Shown: positions 47,100 through 55,407 of the stretch, one piece after another
Layout of the letters: each line of letters starts with the position of its first letter
How positions within the stretch are numbered: position 1 is the first letter of the stretch
Assembly (NCBI RefSeq): GCF_003258605.2
Contig: NZ_CP031264.1
Span: 1,426,001-1,490,000 of the forward strand
DNA: 64,000 bases
Direction: 5' to 3'
Source: Peterkaempfera bronchialis
GTDB taxonomy: Bacteria > Actinomycetota > Actinomycetes > Streptomycetales > Streptomycetaceae
Program-made: the position numbers and the translations under genes
The notes under the pieces: model-generated
Told to the model about the DNA's origin: nothing
The model's input: only the letters and a program-made list of their open reading frames with translations
Database searches by the model: none

Positions 47100-47867
47100 T
47101 CACCACTCCAGTGCGTATGGACGGCCGGTGGCCCGGAAGTGGCCCACGTTGACGCACTCGGTGCGGCCGATCCGCATGCGGCGGGCGAGCGGCTGGTGCA
47201 CATGGCCGAAGAGGACCAGCTGCGGGCGGGTGGCGTGGATCGCCGCCAGCACCGCCTCGCTGCCGCGTTCGAAGCGGCGGGCGACGGTGTCATAGGTCAA
47301 CTCGGGGACGGCCGGGGGGATGTGGCAGCAGAGCACGTCCACCGCGCCGACGGCGGCCACCTTGGCCGCGTACTCCTCCTCGGTGACCTCGTACGGGGTG
47401 CGCATCGGGGTCGGCAGGCCGCCGCCGACGAAGCCGAAGGTGCGGCCGCCGAGCTCCACCGTCTGCCCGTCCAGCACGGTGACGCCGTCGCGGGCGAAGT
47501 CGGGCCAGAGCCGGGGGACGTCGACATTGCCGTAGGTGGCGTAGGTGGGGACGGGGAAGGCGGCGAAGAGGTCCGCGTACTGCTTGCGTACGGCGTCCTC
47601 GATCGCCAGTCCGCGCGGCCGTCCCAGGGTCTCCCACAGCCCGTCGGCGAAGGCCCGCGCCTCGTCGAAGCGGCGGGCGGTGCGCAGTTCCACATAGCGG
47701 GTGGCGTTGGCGGCGCCGAAGAGGTCGGGGAAGATGCCGCGCCCATGGTCGGCGTAGTCGAGGAAGAGCACCAGGTCGCCCAGGCAGAGCAGGGCGTCCG
47801 CACCGTCACCGGCCCGGGCCAGCGCCTCGGCGCTGCCGTGCACATCACTCACCACATGGACCCGCAT
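47100..47867 (-). CDS. metallophosphoesterase
   Basis: 255 residues from the ATG at 47867. Metallophosphatase motifs in order: RVHVVSDVHGSAEAL (DxH), LLCLGDLVLFLDY (GD), YATYGNVDVPRLW (GNxD), VLCCHIPP (H) and LVLFGHVHQPL (GHxH). These bind two metal ions and hydrolyse phosphomonoesters or diesters. Substrate unknown. It is divergent from the acyl-CoA ligase gene; the 270 bp spacer shows no further gene. Confidence 0.92.
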   Translation of the reverse strand: MRVHVVSDVHGSAEALARAGDGADALLCLGDLVLFLDYADHGRGIFPDLFGAANATRYVELRTARRFDEARAFADGLWETLGRPRGLAIEDAVRKQYADLFAAFPVPTYATYGNVDVPRLWPDFARDGVTVLDGQTVELGGRTFGFVGGGLPTPMRTPYEVTEEEYAAKVAAVGAVDVLCCHIPPAVPELTYDTVARRFERGSEAVLAAIHATRPQLVLFGHVHQPLARRMRIGRTECVNVGHFRATGRPYALEW

Positions 47868-48139
47868 GACCGCCACCTTAGGGGTTCGGACACGGACGGC
47901 CCACAGGCGCCCGCGTCCGAGGCTCCGCCGGGCCGTGGCGGGTCTGCCGTAGGGTGCGTCACATGGGGTCGGCGCCACCGGGTACGGGACCTCTGCACCG
48001 TCACCGGCCGGAAGCGCGGGGCCACTCGCGGTCAGTGGTCGTGTGACACGGGAAACACCTTGCCCGGTCCCCCTATCTGAACGCACCTACCCGGCAGTAA
48101 CGTCCTGGCGTCCCGCAGCGTCGCAGACGAGGAGCAGTC

Positions 48140-49933
48140 TTGCGCGAGTTCAGCCTTCCGGCCCTCTACGAGGTACCGAGCGGCGGCAACCTCACCGACC
48201 TGATCCATCGGAACGCCGACGCCCATCCCGAGGTGGCCGTGGTGAGCCGCAAGGCCGACGGCCGGTGGCAGGACCTCACCGCCGTGCAGTTCCTGGCCGA
48301 GGTGCGCGCCGCCGCCAAGGGCCTGATCGCCTCCGGGGTGCGCCCGGGCGACCGGGTCGGCGTCATGTCGCGCACCCGGTACGAGTGGACCCTGCTGGAC
48401 TTCGCCATCTGGTGCGCGGGCGCCATCACCGTGCCCGTCTACGAGACCTCCTCCGCCGAGCAGGTGGAGTGGATCCTCGGCGACTCCGGCGCCGTCGCGA
48501 TCGTCACCGAGACCGCCGCGCACCAGGCCACCGTGGCCCAGGTACGGGACCGGCTGCCCGCGCTGGCGCACCTCTGGCAGTTCGACGCCGGCGCGGTCGA
48601 GGAGCTGGTGCGGGCCGGCGCGGAGGTAGCGGACGCCACCGTCGACGAGCGGCGGGCCACCCTCGGCCCGGACACCGTCGCCACCATCGTCTACACCTCG
48701 GGCACCACCGGCCGCCCCAAGGGCTGCCGGCTGTCCCACGGCAACTTCCTGGCGGAGCTGGGCAATGTCACCGCCCGGCTGGAGCCGCTCTTCCGCACCG
48801 GGGAGGGGTCGGTGCTGCTCTTCCTGCCGCTCGCCCACGTCCTGGGCCGGATCGCGGAGATCGCCTGCGCCATCGCCCCGGTCAAGCTCGGCCATGTCTC
48901 GGACATCCGGGATGTCACCGCGGAGCTGGGCACCTTCTCCCCCACGCTGATCCTGGGCGTCCCCCGGGTCTTCGAGAAGGTCTACAACACCGCCCGCTCC
49001 AAGGCGCAGGCCGACGGCAAGGGCAGGATCTTCGACCTGGCCGCCGGGACCGCCATCGCCTACAGCCGCGCCCTGGACAGCGGCGGTCCGGGGCTGGTCC
49101 TCAGGCTGAAGCACAAGGTCTTCGACGCGCTGGTCTACAGCAAGCTGCGGGCCGCGCTGGGCGGCAGGGCCACCCACGCCATCTCCGGCGGCGCACCGCT
49201 CGGCGAGCACCTGGGCCACTTCTACCGGGGCATCGGCTTCACCGTGCTGGAGGGCTACGGCCTCACCGAGACCTGCGCCGCCACCGCCTTCAACCCGTAC
49301 GACCGGCCGAAGATCGGCACCGTGGGCCAGCCGCTGCCCGGCTCCGCCATCCGGATCGCCGACGACGGCGAGGTGCTGCTCAAGGGGCCGCACATCTTCA
49401 CCGGCTACTGGAACAACCCGGAGGCCACCGCCGAGGCGCTGCACGACGGCTGGTTCGCCACCGGCGACGTCGGCACCCTGGACGACGACGGCTATCTGGT
49501 GATCACCGGCCGCAAGAAGGAGATCATCGTCACCGCCGGCGGTAAGAACGTCGCACCCGCCGTGATCGAGGACCGGGTGCGCGCCCATCCGATCGTCGGC
49601 GAGTGCATGGTGGTGGGCGACCGCAAGCCGTTCATCGCCTGCCTGATCACCATCGACGAGGAGTTCCTGCCGACCTGGAAGCGGCTCAACGGCAAGCCCG
49701 CCGACGCCACCGTGGCCGACCTCAAGGACGACCCCGACCTGCTCGCCGCCGTGCAGGCTGCCGTGGACGACGGCAACAAGGCGGTCTCCAAGGCCGAGGC
49801 GGTGAAGAAGTTCCGCATCCTCGACACCCACTTCTCCGAGGACAGCGGCCATCTCACCCCGTCGCTGAAGCTCAAGCGCACGGTGGTGCTCAAGGACTAC
49901 GCCTCCGAGGTGGAGGCGCTCTACCAGCGCTGA
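48140..49933 (+). CDS. long-chain fatty acid-CoA ligase (AMP-binding)
   Basis: 597 residues, TTG start with GAGGAG 6 nt upstream. The AMP-binding signature is IVYTSGTTGRPKGCRLSHGN, with LFLPLAHVLGRIAEI, ISGGAPLGEHLGHFYRGIGF, LEGYGLTETCAAT, GDVGTLDDDGYLVITGRKKEIIVTAGGKNV and the C-terminal catalytic-Lys region LTPSLKLKRTVVLKDY. It activates fatty acids with ATP and CoA for lipid synthesis or beta-oxidation. Monocistronic, ending at a strong terminator. Confidence 0.95.
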   Translation: MREFSLPALYEVPSGGNLTDLIHRNADAHPEVAVVSRKADGRWQDLTAVQFLAEVRAAAKGLIASGVRPGDRVGVMSRTRYEWTLLDFAIWCAGAITVPVYETSSAEQVEWILGDSGAVAIVTETAAHQATVAQVRDRLPALAHLWQFDAGAVEELVRAGAEVADATVDERRATLGPDTVATIVYTSGTTGRPKGCRLSHGNFLAELGNVTARLEPLFRTGEGSVLLFLPLAHVLGRIAEIACAIAPVKLGHVSDIRDVTAELGTFSPTLILGVPRVFEKVYNTARSKAQADGKGRIFDLAAGTAIAYSRALDSGGPGLVLRLKHKVFDALVYSKLRAALGGRATHAISGGAPLGEHLGHFYRGIGFTVLEGYGLTETCAATAFNPYDRPKIGTVGQPLPGSAIRIADDGEVLLKGPHIFTGYWNNPEATAEALHDGWFATGDVGTLDDDGYLVITGRKKEIIVTAGGKNVAPAVIEDRVRAHPIVGECMVVGDRKPFIACLITIDEEFLPTWKRLNGKPADATVADLKDDPDLLAAVQAAVDDGNKAVSKAEAVKKFRILDTHFSEDSGHLTPSLKLKRTVVLKDYASEVEALYQR

Positions 49934-49947
49934 CCGGCCGCCTCCGG

Positions 49948-49989
49948 TACGGGGGGAGGGGACACCCCAGACGGGCCCCTCCCCCCGTA
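49948..49989. terminator. bidirectional terminator
   Basis: TACGGGGGGAGGG (49948-49960) pairs with its complement (49977-49989) across a 16 nt loop, between the convergent CoA-ligase and glycosyltransferase genes. Confidence 0.7.
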
Positions 49990-50007
49990 GGCGTCATCCC
50001 GTAGGCG

Positions 50008-51150
50008 TCACTCCGCCGGGTGCAGCAGCCCGGCCAGCCGACCCGCCAGCAGATCCCAGCGCCAGGACTCCTCCACCCAGCGGCGGCCCCGCGCCCCCAT
50101 CCGCCGCCGCAGGCCCTCGTCCAGCAGCAGCTCGGCGATCCGGTCCGCCGCCGCCTCCGGGGAGCGCCCCGGCACCACAAAACCGGTCTCGCCCTCCAGC
50201 ACCGCGTCCGGCGCCCCCCCGGAGTCGCCCGCCACCACCGGCAGCCCGGTCGCCGACGCCTCCAGGTAGACGATCCCCAGACCCTCCACATCCAGCCCGC
50301 CGCGCCGGGTGCGGCACGGCATGGCGAAGACATCGCCCGCGCCGTAGTGCGCCGGCAGCTCCTCCCACGGCACCGCCCCGGTGAACCGCACCGACGCCCG
50401 TACCCCGGTGGCGTCCACCAGCTTCTCCAGGTCCGCCCGGTAGGGACCGCCGCCCACGATCAGCAGCACCGCGTCGGGCACCCGGGCCAGCACCCGGGGC
50501 AGCGCCCGGATCAGGGTGTCCTGCCCCTTGCGCGGCACCAGCCGGGAGACGCACACCACCACCGGGCGGTCCGCCAGCCCCAGCCGACGGCGCACCTCGG
50601 CCCCGCCCGACCCCGGGTGGAAGGTCTTCTCGTCCACCCCCGGCGGCAGCTGCGCCATCCTGGCCGCCGCCGCCGGGCCCACCGCCGCCGCGATCCGGGA
50701 CCGGGTGTACTCCCCCAGATAGGTGAGCACATCCGTACCCTCCCCGATCCGCCGCAGCAGCTGCCGCGAACCGGGCAGCTGCGCCCACGCCGCCTCATGG
50801 CCGTGCGTCATACCCAGCAGCCGCCGCGCCCCGGCCCGGCGCAGCGCCGGGGCCATCAGGCCCAGCGGAGCCGCCGCGCCGAACCAGACCGAGGTGCAGC
50901 CCTCCGCCCGCAGGATCTCCCCCGCCCGCCGGACCACCCGGGGGGTGGGCACCATCATCCGGGTGCGGTCGCGGACCACCGGGAAGGGCTGCTCCGCGTC
51001 GAAGCGGGCCACCTCGGAGCCGTCCCGCCAGGTCGAGGCATAGACCACCACGCTGCCCGGGGCCAGCCGCACCGCCATGTTGTGGACGAACTGCTGGATA
51101 CCGCCGGGCCGGGGCGGGAAGTCGTTGGTGACGATCAGGGTCTTCTGCAT
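50008..51150 (-). CDS. GT4 glycosyltransferase (PimB'-like)
   Basis: 380 residues. N-terminal TLIVTNDFPPRPGGIQQFVHNMA, middle LLGMTHGHEAAWAQLPG and LTYLGEYTRSRI, then the GT-B nucleotide site VVCVSRLVPRKGQDTLIRALP, and GDVFAMPCRTRRGGLDVEGLGIVYLEA with the EGLG catalytic motif. This block is characteristic of PimB', which adds the second mannose to phosphatidylinositol mannoside from GDP-mannose in mycobacteria; related actinobacterial enzymes make glycolipids. It is divergent from a polyprenyl-mannose GT87 gene, so both may serve envelope glycolipid synthesis. Confidence 0.9.
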   Translation of the reverse strand: MQKTLIVTNDFPPRPGGIQQFVHNMAVRLAPGSVVVYASTWRDGSEVARFDAEQPFPVVRDRTRMMVPTPRVVRRAGEILRAEGCTSVWFGAAAPLGLMAPALRRAGARRLLGMTHGHEAAWAQLPGSRQLLRRIGEGTDVLTYLGEYTRSRIAAAVGPAAAARMAQLPPGVDEKTFHPGSGGAEVRRRLGLADRPVVVCVSRLVPRKGQDTLIRALPRVLARVPDAVLLIVGGGPYRADLEKLVDATGVRASVRFTGAVPWEELPAHYGAGDVFAMPCRTRRGGLDVEGLGIVYLEASATGLPVVAGDSGGAPDAVLEGETGFVVPGRSPEAAADRIAELLLDEGLRRRMGARGRRWVEESWRWDLLAGRLAGLLHPAE

Positions 51151-51296
51151 GGTGGTCCGTACGATAGGTCAGGACCCCGGCCCCACGGGAACCGGCAAGC
51201 GCCCTGTCACCGTCTTCCGCGCGGACGGTACGCTCACCCGACCGGCCAGGGCGTCCCGCGACGCCGGCCGTCCGCCACCGAGTGAGGGATGCAGCT

Positions 51297-52718
51297 GTGG
51301 AGTTGGCAGAGCCCGGGGAGGCCCGGTCGCCGGCGGAGGTCCACGACACGCCGCCCCCGCAGCTCCCGCAGCCCCGACCGCGCACCGCCGCCGGACCGCT
51401 GGTCGCCCTCGGCTTCTGCTACGCCGCCACCCGGGTGCTCCTGGTGCTGATGTGCGTCGGCCTGGTGCGGATCTCCGACCTGGATGTCACCACCGATGTG
51501 TCGGTGATCTACCACGGCTGGTTCGAGGTGCTGCGGACCGGCACCTTCCCGATGGACGACGTCACCTGGCAGTACCCGCCCGGCGCCGCCCTGGTGATGC
51601 TGGCCCCCGGGCTGCTGCCCTGGTCGTACCTGACCTCCTTCCTGGTGCTCACCGGCGTCTTCGACGCGCTCGCCATGCTGCTGCTGGTGCGGGCCGGCAT
51701 CCGGGGGCGGCGCCGCTACGCCGGGGCGTGGCTCTGGGTGGTCGCCGTACCGATGCTCGGTCCCACCGTCTACTGCCGCTATGACCTGATCGTCACCGCC
51801 GTCGCCATCGCCGGGCTGCTGGCCGTGGGCCGCCGCTCCCGGCTCGGCGGGGCGCTGCTGGGCATCGGCGGCCTGCTGAAGGTCTGGCCGCTGCTGGCGG
51901 TGCTCGGCACCGCGCGCGGTCGGCGCACCCGCCGCGTCTGGACCACCGCGGCGGCCACCGCCGCCGGGGTCGGCTTCCTGGTCGCGGCGGCCATGAACGG
52001 CGCCTTCCGGTTCCTCACCTTCCAGCGCGACCGGGGGGTGGAGGTCGAGTCACTGGCGGCGCTGCCGATCCACTGGGCGCGGCTGGCCGGGCACTGGGAG
52101 GGGAAGGTCGCCCTCAACTACGGCTCGGTGGAGTTCCTCGGCCCGTGGGTGCACTCCATCGCCCAGGTGTCGGTGGCCGCCACCGTGCTGGGGTTCGGCT
52201 GGCTGCTGGTGTGGCGGCTGCGGGCCCAGGTCTGGCAGCCGGCCACCCCGTACGACGCCGCGCTGGCCGCGCTGCTGGTCTTCACCGTCACCAGCCGGGT
52301 GATCAGCCCGCAGTACCTGGTCTGGCTGATCGGCCTGGCCGCCGTCTGCCTCACCGCGCGGGGCACCACGCAGAGGCCGGTCGCGGTGCTGATCCTGCTG
52401 GCCTCGGGGCTCACCGTGATGGAGTTCCCGGTGATGTTCGGCCCGGTCACCCTCTCCACGCCGAGCGGCGTGGCCGTCCTCACCGCCCGCAATCTGCTGC
52501 TGCTCGGTGCGGCGCTGCTCTCCTGCGGGCGGCTGTGGCGCTCCACCCGGCAGTACGAGGAGGCCGAGGAGGAGGAGTGGGAGCCGTCCGAGCCGCAGAC
52601 CAGGGTGGGCGACCCGTTCGAGGCGGAGACGGTCGCCTACAGCGTCCGTCCCGGGATCGCCTTCGAGCAGCAGTTCCTGGACCACCTCGACCGCGACGAC
52701 CGCTCCCCGCACCGCTGA
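51297..52718 (+). CDS. GT87-family (DUF2029) membrane glycosyltransferase
   Basis: 473 residues; GTG 51297 has GAGGGA 7-8 nt upstream and is preferred to GTG 51282. About ten TM helices; the first loop holds IYHGWFEVLRTGTFPMDDVTWQYPPGAALVM, where Asp and WQYPPGA are typical of polyprenol-phosphate-mannose-dependent alpha-mannosyltransferases. SRVISPQYLVWLIGLAAV lies in a late helix. It extends mannans or lipoglycans on the outer face of the membrane. The acidic tail (EEAEEEEWEPSEP) is cytosolic. Divergent from the PimB'-like gene. Confidence 0.88.
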   Translation: MELAEPGEARSPAEVHDTPPPQLPQPRPRTAAGPLVALGFCYAATRVLLVLMCVGLVRISDLDVTTDVSVIYHGWFEVLRTGTFPMDDVTWQYPPGAALVMLAPGLLPWSYLTSFLVLTGVFDALAMLLLVRAGIRGRRRYAGAWLWVVAVPMLGPTVYCRYDLIVTAVAIAGLLAVGRRSRLGGALLGIGGLLKVWPLLAVLGTARGRRTRRVWTTAAATAAGVGFLVAAAMNGAFRFLTFQRDRGVEVESLAALPIHWARLAGHWEGKVALNYGSVEFLGPWVHSIAQVSVAATVLGFGWLLVWRLRAQVWQPATPYDAALAALLVFTVTSRVISPQYLVWLIGLAAVCLTARGTTQRPVAVLILLASGLTVMEFPVMFGPVTLSTPSGVAVLTARNLLLLGAALLSCGRLWRSTRQYEEAEEEEWEPSEPQTRVGDPFEAETVAYSVRPGIAFEQQFLDHLDRDDRSPHR

Positions 52719-52725
52719 CGGTCGG

Positions 52726-53961
52726 TCACCCCGCGGCCTCGCCGGGTCGCCAGGCCCTGGCCGCCGCGATCCGGCGGGCCGCACTCGGATGGGTACCGAA
52801 GAGCAGCTGCAGCGCGCGCGGCGGGTCGACGTCCGCGACATTGGCCACCGCCAGCCGCCGCTGCATGGCCACAAACCGGTCCGGGTCGCCCGTGAGGTCC
52901 AGGGCGTGCCGGTCCGCGCGGGCCTCGATGCGGCGGCTGACCGCGCACTGGAGCGGCCCGGACACCGCCCCGAGCAGCGCGGCGCAGGCCGCCAGCAGCG
53001 GCAGCGAGCGGGGGTCCGCCGCGTCCGCCGCCCCGGCCGCCGACAGCAGCGGCCCCCAGGAGAGCAGCAGGCCCAGCAGGCAGACCACGGCGGCGGCGCC
53101 GACGGCCCCCAGCGCCGTACCGGTGAGGACATCGCGGTGCTTGACGTGGCCCAGCTCATGGGCGACCACCAGTTCCACCTCGCGCGGCTCGGCCGTGGCC
53201 AGCAGGGTGTCGTACGCGACGATGCGGCGGGTGGCGCCGAGGCCGGAGACATAGGCGTTCAGCGCCGTCGTACGACGGGAGGCGTCCGCCACCAGCACCT
53301 GCCTCACCGGCACGCCGTCGCGTTCGGCGAGGTGCAGCAGGGCGCTGCGCAGCGGGCCGTCCGGCATCGGCGTGAAGCGGTTGAAGAGCGGTTCCACCAG
53401 CAGCGGGAAGAGGAACGAGAACGCCACCGCCAGCACCGCCGCCGCGCCCGCCGCCGGCAGCCACCACCGCTGCGGCGACCAGGCCGTGAGCGCATAGAGC
53501 CCGCCGACCACCGGCAGCACCACCAGCAGGCCCAGCAGCAGCCCGCGCAGCACATCCACCGCCCAGCCGCCCCAGCCCTGCGTCACCAGGCCGTACCCGC
53601 GCCGGACCACCCGCACCCGGGCCGTGAACGGCAGTCGCACCGCCTCCCCGAGCAGCACCAGCAGCGCCACCCCGCCCAGCACCTGGGCCACCCGCGACCC
53701 GCCGAACAGCTCCCCCACGCCCGCCACCAGCCACGCCCCGGCCCCGCTGAACCCCAACCCGGCCGTCACCCCGAGCCCCGCCAGCCGCCCGGCCAGCACC
53801 CAGGGCACCTGCGCCCGCCGCAGCGCCCTCCCCCGGGCCACCTCCTCCGCCGTGAAGACGCCGCCCGCCACCTCACCGCCCACCACCGACCTCCCGCCGC
53901 CGTCCACCCCGCCATCATCTCCGACCCCGACCCGGTACGCGCCCCCGGACCGCCTCCGCAC
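52726..53961 (-). CDS. M48-family membrane metalloprotease
   Basis: Up to 411 residues; the start is uncertain because the first 35 residues are Gly-rich. Several TM helices (VPWVLAGRLAGLGVTAGLGF, GLLLGLLVVLPVVGGLYAL, AAVLAVAFSFLFPLLVEPLFNRF) precede the zinc motif VVAHELGHVKHRDVL (HEXXH) and the third ligand region CAVSRRIEARADRHALDL (E). This resembles Ste24/CAAX-type and HtpX proteases that clip membrane or prenylated proteins. It is convergent with the GT87 gene with an 8 bp gap. Confidence 0.88.
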   Translation of the reverse strand: MRRRSGGAYRVGVGDDGGVDGGGRSVVGGEVAGGVFTAEEVARGRALRRAQVPWVLAGRLAGLGVTAGLGFSGAGAWLVAGVGELFGGSRVAQVLGGVALLVLLGEAVRLPFTARVRVVRRGYGLVTQGWGGWAVDVLRGLLLGLLVVLPVVGGLYALTAWSPQRWWLPAAGAAAVLAVAFSFLFPLLVEPLFNRFTPMPDGPLRSALLHLAERDGVPVRQVLVADASRRTTALNAYVSGLGATRRIVAYDTLLATAEPREVELVVAHELGHVKHRDVLTGTALGAVGAAAVVCLLGLLLSWGPLLSAAGAADAADPRSLPLLAACAALLGAVSGPLQCAVSRRIEARADRHALDLTGDPDRFVAMQRRLAVANVADVDPPRALQLLFGTHPSAARRIAAARAWRPGEAAG

Positions 53962-54014
53962 GCCTTTGACGGGGCGTCAGCCATGGCCTGATGCTGATGC
54001 GGTGGCCACCGGCT

Positions 54015-54083
54015 CGGATCAGCCAGGTCGGACAGCCAGGCCGGATCAGCCAGGTCGGATCAGCCAGGTCGGATCAGCCAGGA
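54015..54083. repeat. 14 bp tandem repeats upstream of the small-peptide gene
   Basis: Five tandem units of CGGATCAGCCAGGT start at 54015, 54029, 54042, 54056 and 54070. The second has lost one base (CGGACAGCCAGGC). The last merges into the GGAGGGAG ribosome-binding site. Confidence 0.85.
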
Positions 54084-54094
54084 GGGAGACCCCC

Positions 54095-54211
54095 ATGGGA
54101 GAGCACGAGAAGCCGCCGCCGGACCCGTCCCAGGGCACACCTCCGCCGGGGAACTCGGATGGGCAGGTCCCGACACCACCCCCTTCCGACGGCAAGCACC
54201 GGAGGAAGTAG
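54095..54211 (+). CDS. 38-residue Pro-rich peptide, candidate methyltransferase substrate
   Basis: ATG 54095 has a strong SD (GGAGGGAG at 54081-54088), and codon use has high third-position GC. The peptide is Pro/Ser/Gly-rich with PPPDPSQG, then PPPGNSDGQVPTPPPSDG, and a basic end (KHRRK). It holds two Asp-Gly pairs (D22-G23, D32-G33), the sequence most prone to aspartimide/isoaspartate formation. The end of this ORF supplies the SD (GGAGGAAG) of the isoaspartyl-methyltransferase-like gene that starts 5 bp later, so the two are coupled. No signal peptide. A RiPP precursor or small chaperone-like peptide are both possible. Confidence 0.65.
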   Translation: MGEHEKPPPDPSQGTPPPGNSDGQVPTPPPSDGKHRRK

Positions 54212-54216
54212 GGCAC

Positions 54217-55407
54217 GTGGACCATGAGGCGCAGCGGCGGCGGTTGGCCGAGGCCATGGAGCGGCGGGGGGACTGGCCGGTCGGGTCGCCCTGGGTGCGC
54301 CGGGCGGTCGAGGCGGTGCCGCGTGACGGGTTCGCGCCGGACCGGCTCTGGGAGTGGGACGGGCACCGCTGGGTGTCCGTGGAGCGCGGGGCCGACCCGG
54401 AGCGGTGGGGGCGGGTGGTGTACGCGGGGCCCGACGAGGCGGCGGTCACCCAGGTCTCCGAGGGGGTGCCGTCGTCCAGTCTGTCCTGCCAGGCGGTCGT
54501 GGCGGACATGCTCGACTGCCTCGTGCTGGAGCCCGGCCGGCGGGTGCTGGAGCTGGGAACGGGGACCGGTTGGAATGCCGCCCTGCTGGCCCGGCGGGCC
54601 GGACCGGGCCGGGTGACCAGCGTGGAGGTGGACCCCGGTCTGGCCGCCGCCGCGCGTGAGCGGCTGGGGGCGGCGGGGGTCCGGGTCGCGGTACGGGTCG
54701 GTGACGGCGTAGCCGGTTGGGCACCCGGGGCGCCGTACGACCGGGTGATCGCCACCTATGCGGTCGAACGGGTGCCCTGGGCGTGGGTGGCCCAGACGCG
54801 GCCCGGCGGGCGGATCGTCACCCCGTGGGGGCACCTGGGGCATGTGGCCCTCACCGTCGCCCCGGGCGGCCGGTCGGCCGTCGGCCGGGTGCAGGGGTTG
54901 GCCCGGTTCATGCCCGCCCGTGGCACCGGCCGGACCCCGGACTTCCGCCAGGTCCGGGGGGACGGCCCGGCGGAGGACGAGCGGCCGCTGTGCCGGGACC
55001 CGGGCCCGCTTCGGGACGATCCGCATCTGCGGTTCGCGCTGCGCGTCGCCCTGCCCCGGCTGCGGATCACGACGGGGACCGATGCGGACGGCGTCTCGGC
55101 GTGGCTGCACGACGGCACCTCCTGGGCGACCCTCTCCGCGCTGGGCCCCGGCCGCACCGTCGCCCACCAGGGCGGGCCGCGCCGCCTGGCCGACGACCTC
55201 GAACGGGCCTGGGACGACTGGCTGGCCCACGGCCGTCCGGAGCTGTACGAGTACGGCATGACCGTGGAGCCGGACCGGCAGTACCTCTGGTGCCGGGACC
55301 CCGTGACCGGTCCCCGGTGGCGGACGGCGGACCGGGAGGCCATCGGTCCAAGGCCCCCGGGGGTCAGCCCAGTTCGCGGGCAAGGGCGGCGAGCCAGTCG
55401 CGGGTGA
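54217..55407 (+). CDS. stand-alone PIMT-like methyltransferase
   Basis: 396 residues, GTG start. RRLAEAMERRGDWPVGSPWVRRAVEAVPRDGF is the N-terminal PCMT-type helix, TQVSEGVPSSSLSCQAVVADMLD the substrate loop, and GRRVLELGTGTGWNAALLARR the SAM site, so the fold is protein-L-isoaspartate O-methyltransferase-like. Ordinary repair PIMTs are about 210 residues; this one has about 180 extra C-terminal residues, as in maturase-associated methyltransferases (tgmC/FxLD type). No ATP-grasp or LanB gene is adjacent. Its 3' end overlaps the convergent HEXXH gene by 44 bp. Confidence 0.85.
   Translation: MDHEAQRRRLAEAMERRGDWPVGSPWVRRAVEAVPRDGFAPDRLWEWDGHRWVSVERGADPERWGRVVYAGPDEAAVTQVSEGVPSSSLSCQAVVADMLDCLVLEPGRRVLELGTGTGWNAALLARRAGPGRVTSVEVDPGLAAAARERLGAAGVRVAVRVGDGVAGWAPGAPYDRVIATYAVERVPWAWVAQTRPGGRIVTPWGHLGHVALTVAPGGRSAVGRVQGLARFMPARGTGRTPDFRQVRGDGPAEDERPLCRDPGPLRDDPHLRFALRVALPRLRITTGTDADGVSAWLHDGTSWATLSALGPGRTVAHQGGPRRLADDLERAWDDWLAHGRPELYEYGMTVEPDRQYLWCRDPVTGPRWRTADREAIGPRPPGVSPVRGQGRRASRG

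Noticed and set aside
54015-54083. CRISPR-like interpretation of the 14 bp repeats
   Set aside because: The units are directly tandem without spacers and too short for CRISPR repeats; no cas genes.
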